From contig DLPY01000014.1 of assembly GCA_002478685.1 (NCBI GenBank), positions 1 through 10,708 of the forward strand: a DNA stretch of 10,708 nucleotides, written 5' to 3'. How positions within the stretch are numbered: the first letter of the stretch is position 1; every line of letters starts with the position of its first letter. This DNA comes from Flavobacteriaceae bacterium UBA7446. Its GTDB lineage: Bacteria; Bacteroidota; Bacteroidia; Flavobacteriales; Flavobacteriaceae. Both the position numbers and the translations under genes were made by a program. This document shows, one piece after another, positions 6,525 to 10,708 of this stretch. The notes below the pieces were generated by a model. The model searched no databases and was not told the origin of the DNA. It saw only the letters and a list, made by a program, of their open reading frames with translations.

Positions 6525-8318
6525 TTAATTTTTTGTTTCAGCCATAGCCCTAAAATAGTTTAATAATACTGTGTCATTTAGTTTTCTTGGTGTGCTAATT
6601 TCCAATATTTTAGCGGTTTTTGAAGTATTAAAAAAAGAACGCAATGCTCGTTTTAGCCCCCAAAGTGTACTTACACGCTTAAAGTGCAGTCCAAAATGTT
6701 TTGCCACATTTCGGGCATTTTTGCTATGAATGGTTTCAAAGTAGGTGTCGTATTTGGGAGTGTCTTTATCACCTGGCAATATTCTAAAAATCCCACCTCC
6801 TTGGTTGTTGATTAAGATAATACGAGCGGTATTTGGAATATAATTGTGCCACAGTCCGTTAATATCATAGAAAAAACTTAAATCTCCCGTAATCAAAACC
6901 GTTTGTTTTGGGTTGATTTGTGCTGCACCCATTGCTGTGGCGGTGCTGCCATCAATACCAGCCGTTCCGCGATTACAATAGACTTCTGTTCCTTTGGGTA
7001 AATCAAAAAGTTGCATATATCGAATAGGCGAACTGTTGGCAACTTGTAAATGTGTGTTTTGAGGAAGTGATTGGATAATGAGGTCAAAAGCTCGTAAATC
7101 CGAAAAAGGAATTTTTGACAAATACGCTTTCCCTTTTTTTAAGTAATTGCGATAGCGCAATAAAATAGAGGCTTGATAATCACCTTTTGATTGAGTTATT
7201 TTTGCCAATACCTTAAGTGTTTTTTCAGCGGGGGCATTGATATGCTTTGACAGAAAGTAAAAGGTGTCGTTTGCTTTGGTTTGGTCAATGTGGAAATGAG
7301 CAAGGGCTTGGTATTTGCGCAAAAAGAATTTGATTTTTTTAGACACAATCATACCTCCAAGGGTAAGTAATAAATCGGGTTGAAGTTCTTTTTCGTTACC
7401 ACATTGTTCCAATTCTAACGGTGCCATAAGGCAATCGATGGAAGCGATGGCATTTGGATTCGAAAAATTGGAAGTTTTTTCGGTGAGTACTAACACGCTT
7501 GGGTCTTGCAGTAATGTTTCCAAAAGGGATGTTAACACGGGATTGGGAGAAGAAACACCCATTAAAATCATTTTACGTTTTGCCTCCTTCCACGCCGATA
7601 ATAGTGCTGTAAAATCGGGATCAAAAGTAGTAGTTTTTAACGCAGGGGCAGGTGGAAATGCTAGAGGCGTGTTTGTCATCCCATAAAGTGGTTCTTCCAT
7701 GGGAATATTCACGTGCACAGGGCCTTTTGCAGTGGCAGAAAGGGTAAAAATGCGCTGAAGTTCCTTTATGTTATGTGCTTGATGTTTTTGTTGGAGTTCC
7801 TCAACTTCTTTTTTTCTAGGATTAGTAGAAAAATGGGGTTGTTTGTTGCTAGCAAGTAAGGCATTTGTGGCATGACACACATCTGGCTTTAATGAAGCCG
7901 CTCCAGCCAAGTGCTGACCAAAAACACCTTCTTGCTGTATGGTTTGTCCATCACCAATACCAATTCGGTGTGGCATGCGATCTGCTGAAAGGATAACTAA
8001 CGGTATACTGCTATAATAGGCTTCTGCCACGGCAGGGTAGTAATTCAATAGAGCCGATCCTGACGTACATAAGATTGCCACGGGTCGATCAAGCTGTTGT
8101 GCCACCCCCAATGCAAAAAATGCGGCAGCGCGCTCGTCGACGATACTATATGTCTTGAAAAATGGATTTTCAGTAAAGCCATTTGTCAAGGGTGCATTAC
8201 GAGAACCTGCAGAAATGACAACGTGCTCAATATCGTATTGTTCACAGTAAAATACGACTGCTTGTGGAAGTGGAATTTCTGTGTAGCGCAAATGCTGTGC
8301 TTTGGAAATGGGTTTCAT
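6525..8318 (-). CDS. menD: 2-Succinyl-5-enolpyruvyl-6-hydroxy-3-cyclohexene-1-carboxylate synthase (MenD)
   Basis: Thiamine-diphosphate enzyme that adds succinic semialdehyde, formed from 2-oxoglutarate, to isochorismate to make SEPHCHC. The 597-residue protein has SAGSRNAPL at 36-44 and DERAAAFFALG at 61-71, where E62 is the glutamate that activates the thiamine ring. The central domain follows. The C-terminal cofactor domain has NRGTAGIDGSTATAMGAA at 449-466 and the metal-diphosphate motif GDLSFFYD at 478 onward, ending with NN at 504-505. It is somewhat longer than the usual 550-580 residues. The ATG at 8316-8318 was chosen because the conserved block begins soon after. The in-frame TTG at 8336 would add six residues and overlap a promoter-like box. 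It is the second gene of the operon, 49 bases after menF and 10 bases before menB. Confidence 0.95.
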   Translation of the reverse strand: MKPISKAQHLRYTEIPLPQAVVFYCEQYDIEHVVISAGSRNAPLTNGFTENPFFKTYSIVDERAAAFFALGVAQQLDRPVAILCTSGSALLNYYPAVAEAYYSSIPLVILSADRMPHRIGIGDGQTIQQEGVFGQHLAGAASLKPDVCHATNALLASNKQPHFSTNPRKKEVEELQQKHQAHNIKELQRIFTLSATAKGPVHVNIPMEEPLYGMTNTPLAFPPAPALKTTTFDPDFTALLSAWKEAKRKMILMGVSSPNPVLTSLLETLLQDPSVLVLTEKTSNFSNPNAIASIDCLMAPLELEQCGNEKELQPDLLLTLGGMIVSKKIKFFLRKYQALAHFHIDQTKANDTFYFLSKHINAPAEKTLKVLAKITQSKGDYQASILLRYRNYLKKGKAYLSKIPFSDLRAFDLIIQSLPQNTHLQVANSSPIRYMQLFDLPKGTEVYCNRGTAGIDGSTATAMGAAQINPKQTVLITGDLSFFYDINGLWHNYIPNTARIILINNQGGGIFRILPGDKDTPKYDTYFETIHSKNARNVAKHFGLHFKRVSTLWGLKRALRSFFNTSKTAKILEISTPRKLNDTVLLNYFRAMAETKN

Positions 8319-8325
8319 AGCTTTG

Positions 8326-8333
8326 CAAAAGTA
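8326..8333 (-). promoter_or_regulatory. TAnnTTTG-type -7 box directly upstream of menD
   Basis: The minus strand reads TACTTTTG, a full match to the Bacteroidota -7 consensus TAnnTTTG, ending 7 bases before the menD ATG. No TTG is present 17-20 bases further upstream, so the -33 half is missing. If used, it would give an almost leaderless menD transcript inside the menF-menD gap. It may be chance in an AT-rich gap. Confidence 0.35.
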
Positions 8334-8367
8334 CAAAACCGCACTTGAGTGTACTAATGACTAAAAT

Positions 8368-9411
8368 TTATATGACGTTGAGAAGTGTTTCGGCCTTGCG
8401 TTGACTTTCTACCCATTCCCTTTCGGCATCACTTTGTGCCGTAATGCCACCACCAACATATAACGTGAGACTTTTTTGCATTACTTCAGCACATCGTAGG
8501 TTTACAAATAAATGCACAGTATCAGAAGCGATTGGCCCCAAAACTCCCGCATAATAGCTCCGATTATGGGTTTCATGGGCAGCTAAAAAAGCCAAGCTTT
8601 CGTTAACCGGAACACCTGCTATGGCCGGCGTGGGATGTAGCAAACGCACCACGTCAAGGGTAGTGGCGTTTGTAAGCGGTACTTCAAAATCTGCACACAA
8701 ATGCACTAAATTCCCTGCACGTTTGGTGTAGGTCGGCGACAGACTAATGTCGTTTTTAGGGAAAATAATTTCCAGTTGATTTTGGATAAAATTAGCAACC
8801 ATTTGCTGCTCATCTAGCTCTTTAGAGGTCCAGTTTGGAGGGGTGCCTTCTTGGTAGGGTAATGTGCCAGCCAAAGCCATGGTTTTGCATATTCCATCCT
8901 TAATATGAAGCAGTGTTTCGGGTGTTGCGCCCATCCAATCTCCGGAGTGCGGATGTGACCAATAATATACCATCGCATTTGGGTAAGTGTGTATCAACTT
9001 TAAAAAAGATAATGCAATAGACCCCGTGTAAGGCTGTACGTGTTCACGAGAAACCACTACTTTTTCTAGGTTACTTTGTTTTATAGTATTTTTTGCAGCA
9101 GTAACCAATTCCATATAATAAGACTTGTTTTGCACATCAACAACTTTGGTTGTCTCATTGTTACTGATGTATTGGGGTACAACAAAACGCTTTTCTATTT
9201 GATTAGGAATATAGGTGTATGATTCTTCTTCCAAAAATGGCGCAAACACAAAACCCTTTTTAGTTAATGTTTTGGTCTGATGATGTTTCTTTTCAGTCTG
9301 TTGATAAACCACAACTTCTTTTGTTTGTGGTAAACGAAATAGCACAAATGGGTGTTGCTTTGCATGTAGTGCTTCAAAAAAAGCGATAAACTCGTTTTGG
9401 CTTTTAGACAT
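8368..9411 (-). CDS. menF: Isochorismate synthase (MenF/EntC type)
   Basis: Chorismate-binding enzyme that isomerises chorismate to isochorismate, the entry step to menaquinone. The 347-residue protein has a variable N-terminal third and then the conserved chorismate-binding core. K117 in LEKVVVSR matches the general base seen in EntC. GATPETLL lies at 161-168, ALAGT at 179-183 and LLHPTPAIAGVP at 257-268. The sequence E280-x3-R284-SYYAG follows, and the Mg-site region GGGIT with EWVESQRKAETL closes the protein. The ATG at 9409-9411 is preferred. The in-frame GTG at 9432 would add seven residues and place the start upstream of a promoter-like TAATTTTG. It is the first gene of the men operon and divergent from rpsL. 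An EntC role in siderophore synthesis is possible by sequence alone, but the downstream men genes decide against it. Confidence 0.92.
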   Translation of the reverse strand: MSKSQNEFIAFFEALHAKQHPFVLFRLPQTKEVVVYQQTEKKHHQTKTLTKKGFVFAPFLEEESYTYIPNQIEKRFVVPQYISNNETTKVVDVQNKSYYMELVTAAKNTIKQSNLEKVVVSREHVQPYTGSIALSFLKLIHTYPNAMVYYWSHPHSGDWMGATPETLLHIKDGICKTMALAGTLPYQEGTPPNWTSKELDEQQMVANFIQNQLEIIFPKNDISLSPTYTKRAGNLVHLCADFEVPLTNATTLDVVRLLHPTPAIAGVPVNESLAFLAAHETHNRSYYAGVLGPIASDTVHLFVNLRCAEVMQKSLTLYVGGGITAQSDAEREWVESQRKAETLLNVI

Positions 9412-9419
9412 ATTGCTAA

Positions 9420-9449
9420 CAAAATTACGCACCGTAGATTTAATAACAT
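9420..9449 (-). promoter_or_regulatory. Candidate promoter of the menaquinone operon
   Basis: The minus strand has TAATTTTG at 9420-9427, a full TAnnTTTG match. A -33 triplet ATG (consensus TTG) lies exactly 19 bases upstream at 9447-9449, the same spacing as in the rpsL promoter nearby. The -7 box ends 8 bases before the menF ATG, so the transcript would begin nearly at the start codon. The -33 match is imperfect. Confidence 0.45.
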
Positions 9450-9466
9450 AGCGAATTGCATGTTAT
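9443..9466. promoter_or_regulatory. Inverted repeat overlapping the menF -33 region, possible operator
   Basis: ATAACAT and ATGTTAT are perfect 7-base arms around a 10-base spacer that itself contains GC-GAATT-GC. The dyad covers the -33 position of the candidate menF promoter, a usual place for a repressor or activator site. No regulator gene is in the window and no second copy of the dyad was seen. Confidence 0.35.
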
Positions 9467-9551
9467 GGGTTTTAATTCAAAATGTTGGTGCTGTTTTTCA
9501 GGTTAAATACTATGTGAGCTTGAATCGGCACAAAAAATTATATAACAGTAT

Positions 9552-9581
9552 TTGATAGCGTGGAAAATTATGCTACATTTG
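9552..9581 (+). promoter_or_regulatory. Promoter of the rpsL-rpsG-fusA operon, Bacteroidota type
   Basis: TTG at 9552-9554, a 19-base spacer and TACATTTG at 9574-9581 match the housekeeping sigma consensus TTG-N19-TAnnTTTG of this phylum exactly. Transcription would start a few bases further on, leaving a leader of about 30-35 bases before rpsL. The leader has GAAGGA at 9595-9600, but it is too far (18 bases) from the ATG to act as a normal ribosome binding site. Confidence 0.8.
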
Positions 9582-9618
9582 CAGCCCTCTAAATGAAGGA
9601 ATAAAGTAAGTATAACGT

Positions 9619-9993
9619 ATGCCAACTATATCGCAACTAGTTCGTAAAGGCCGTAAGGACCTCGTTAAAAAGAGCAAATCTGCTGCTTTGGATTCATGTC
9701 CACAGCGTCGAGGAGTGTGTACACGTGTGTACACCACAACACCAAAAAAACCAAATTCCGCCATGCGGAAAGTGGCTAGGGTTCGCCTAACAAATGGTAA
9801 TGAGGTTAATGCCTATATTCCAGGTGAAGGTCACAATTTACAAGAGCACTCTATCGTACTTGTACGTGGAGGTCGTGTAAAAGATTTACCCGGAGTTCGT
9901 TACCACATTGTTCGTGGTGCGCTTGACACCGCAGGTGTTGAAGGTCGTTTACAGCGTCGGTCCAAGTATGGTGCAAAGCGACCTAAAAAGTAA
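9619..9993 (+). CDS. rpsL: Small ribosomal subunit protein uS12 (RpsL)
   Basis: S12 sits at the decoding centre of the 30S subunit and contributes to tRNA selection accuracy. The 124-residue protein is full length and begins MPTISQLVRKGRKD. It contains CPQRRGVCTRVYTTTPKKPNSA at residues 27-48, EGHNLQEHS at 70-78 and GGRVKDLPGVRYH at 84-96. Positions linked to streptomycin resistance or dependence in other bacteria carry the usual susceptible-type residues: K43, K88 and P91 (counting Met as 1). D89, the residue that is methylthiolated in E. coli, is present. It is the first gene of the str operon, with its own strong promoter, and divergent from the men operon. Confidence 0.99.
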   Translation: MPTISQLVRKGRKDLVKKSKSAALDSCPQRRGVCTRVYTTTPKKPNSAMRKVARVRLTNGNEVNAYIPGEGHNLQEHSIVLVRGGRVKDLPGVRYHIVRGALDTAGVEGRLQRRSKYGAKRPKK

Positions 9994-10016
9994 AAGTATC
10001 GATAACATAACATGAC

Positions 10017-10034
10017 GTTCAAGCTTGCTTGAAC
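10017..10034 (+). promoter_or_regulatory. Hairpin with CUUG tetraloop between rpsL and rpsG
   Basis: GTTCAAG, CTTG and CTTGAAC form a perfect 7-bp stem closed by G:C over a CUUG tetraloop, a stable loop type in RNA. There is no T-tract after it, so it is not an intrinsic terminator. It lies 16 bases before the rpsG ATG and overlaps a six-codon reading frame (ATG at 10012, TGA at 10030-10032). In E. coli, S7 represses its own translation through the rpsL-rpsG gap. A similar role here is only inferred. Confidence 0.45.
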
Positions 10035-10050
10035 CACTCAAACCCAGAAT

Positions 10051-10527
10051 ATGAGAAAAAGACAGGCGAAAAAACGCCCTCTACTTCCCGACCCGCGCTT
10101 TAATGACCAATTGGTTACGCGCTTTGTCAATAACCTGATGTGGAATGGCAAAAAATCTGTAGCATTCAAGATATTTTACGATGCTATCGATATTGTAGAA
10201 TCCAAAAACCAAAACGAAGAGAAAGATGCACTCCAAGTATGGAAAGATGCACTTTCAAATGTAATGCCGCACGTAGAAGTGCGCAGCCGCCGTGTGGGAG
10301 GTGCTACTTTTCAAATTCCCATGCAAATTCGTCCAGACCGAAAGATTTCTATGGCCATGAAATGGCTTATCGGATATGCACGTAAACGCAATGAAAAATC
10401 TATGGCGCAAAAACTTGCTGCCGAAATAATCGCTGCCGAAAAAGAAGAAGGTGCTGCCGTTAAAAAACGTGTAGATACACACAAAATGGCAGAAGCAAAT
10501 AAAGCATTTTCACACTTTAGATTTTAA
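10051..10527 (+). CDS. rpsG: Small ribosomal subunit protein uS7 (RpsG)
   Basis: S7 is a primary 16S rRNA binder that nucleates the head of the 30S subunit and lies near the mRNA exit channel. The 158-residue protein is of normal length. It contains the family signature LLPDPRFNDQLVTRFVNNLM at residues 11-30 followed by GKKSVA. The beta-hairpin region has VEVRSRRVGGATFQIP, and the C-terminal end is HKMAEANKAFSHFRF. It follows rpsL after 57 bases, with a hairpin in the gap, and precedes fusA by 20 bases. The ATG is preceded by CCCAGAAT, with no Shine-Dalgarno match. Confidence 0.99.
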   Translation: MRKRQAKKRPLLPDPRFNDQLVTRFVNNLMWNGKKSVAFKIFYDAIDIVESKNQNEEKDALQVWKDALSNVMPHVEVRSRRVGGATFQIPMQIRPDRKISMAMKWLIGYARKRNEKSMAQKLAAEIIAAEKEEGAAVKKRVDTHKMAEANKAFSHFRF

Positions 10528-10547
10528 CAACGTATCATAACAAAACC

Positions 10548-10708
10548 ATGGCAAGAGATTTAAAATATACACGTAATATTGGAATTGCAGCGCACATTGA
10601 CGCAGGTAAGACCACAACTACTGAGCGTATTTTATACTATACCGGCGTTAGCCACAAAATTGGAGAGGTACACGATGGTGCCGCAACAATGGATTGGATG
10701 GAGCAAGA
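10548..10708 (+). CDS. fusA: Elongation factor G (FusA), N-terminal part (cut by right window edge)
   Basis: EF-G is the translational GTPase that drives translocation on the ribosome. I translated 53 residues from the ATG at 10548-10550: MARDLKYTRNIGIAAHIDAG and onward. The P-loop AHIDAGKT spans residues 15-22, followed by TTTERILYYTG and the switch I region GEVHDGAATMDWMEQ. The order rpsL-rpsG-fusA is the conserved str operon. The first switch-I residues match EF-G. Bacteroidota can carry more than one EF-G-like protein, but the str-operon position argues for the main copy. Confidence 0.98.
   Translation, partial: MARDLKYTRNIGIAAHIDAGKTTTTERILYYTGVSHKIGEVHDGAATMDWMEQ

Noticed and set aside
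8319..8336. TTG-initiated extension of menD
   Set aside because: It adds six residues, covers the TACTTTTG box, and a nearby ATG gives a normal MenD N-terminus.
8097..8348. Open frame of 83 codons on the plus strand opposite the start of menD
   Set aside because: It is antisense to the conserved MenD N-terminal region, Cys-rich by chance, and without a promoter or motif.
8330..8355. AGTAC/GTACT inverted repeat in the menF-menD gap
   Set aside because: The arms are only five bases with a 16-base loop, which is expected by chance.
9412..9432. GTG-initiated N-terminal extension of menF
   Set aside because: It adds seven residues outside the conserved part and would include the TAATTTTG promoter box. 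The ATG at 9409-9411 is a better start.
1..10708. CRISPR array, tRNA or rRNA gene, insertion sequence, prophage or defence genes
   Set aside because: No spaced direct repeats, cloverleaf-like segment, transposase or integrase motif was seen on either strand; almost all of the window is accounted for by core genes.

Overview
The window looks like a chromosomal segment from a marine-type member of the Flavobacteriaceae (Bacteroidota). Three things point that way: a SusC/RagA-type TonB-dependent receptor start, a subtilisin-like protease with a type IX secretion (T9SS) C-terminal sorting domain, and promoter elements of the Bacteroidota form TTG-N19-TAnnTTTG. The base composition is AT-leaning, and I saw no convincing Shine-Dalgarno sequence in front of the starts I inspected, which is normal for this phylum. 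The family-level assignment is an inference from protein style, not from a marker search.

Layout, left to right. Positions 1-498 (minus) hold the N-terminal part of a SusC-type receptor that runs off the left edge. Positions 617-2587 (minus) encode a secreted S8 serine peptidase with a T9SS sorting domain. A short gap (2588-2692) carries an intrinsic terminator for the upstream operon and a paired-hairpin repeat. Positions 2693-9411 (all minus) form a compact menaquinone operon transcribed in the order menF, menD, menB, menA, menC, menE. A 207-bp divergent promoter region (9412-9618) separates it from the str ribosomal operon on the plus strand: rpsL (S12), rpsG (S7) and the start of fusA (EF-G), which is cut by the right edge.

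The men genes cover chorismate to isochorismate (MenF), SEPHCHC (MenD), o-succinylbenzoate after dehydration (MenC), OSB-CoA (MenE), DHNA-CoA (MenB) and prenylation of DHNA (MenA). Not in this window are MenH (SHCHC synthase), a DHNA-CoA thioesterase and the final methyltransferase (MenG/UbiE). The last four genes are joined by almost no spacing (menB/menA overlap by one base, menA/menC abut, menC/menE are one base apart), which suggests translational coupling.

Most of the window is ordinary core-genome content. I did not find a convincing undescribed system. The points worth a second look are small regulatory and structural ones: a dyad over the menF promoter, promoter boxes lying only 7-8 bases before the menF and menD start codons, a hairpin with a CUUG tetraloop between rpsL and rpsG, the repeat plus terminator squeezed in front of the protease gene, and a possible lipobox in a T9SS cargo protein.
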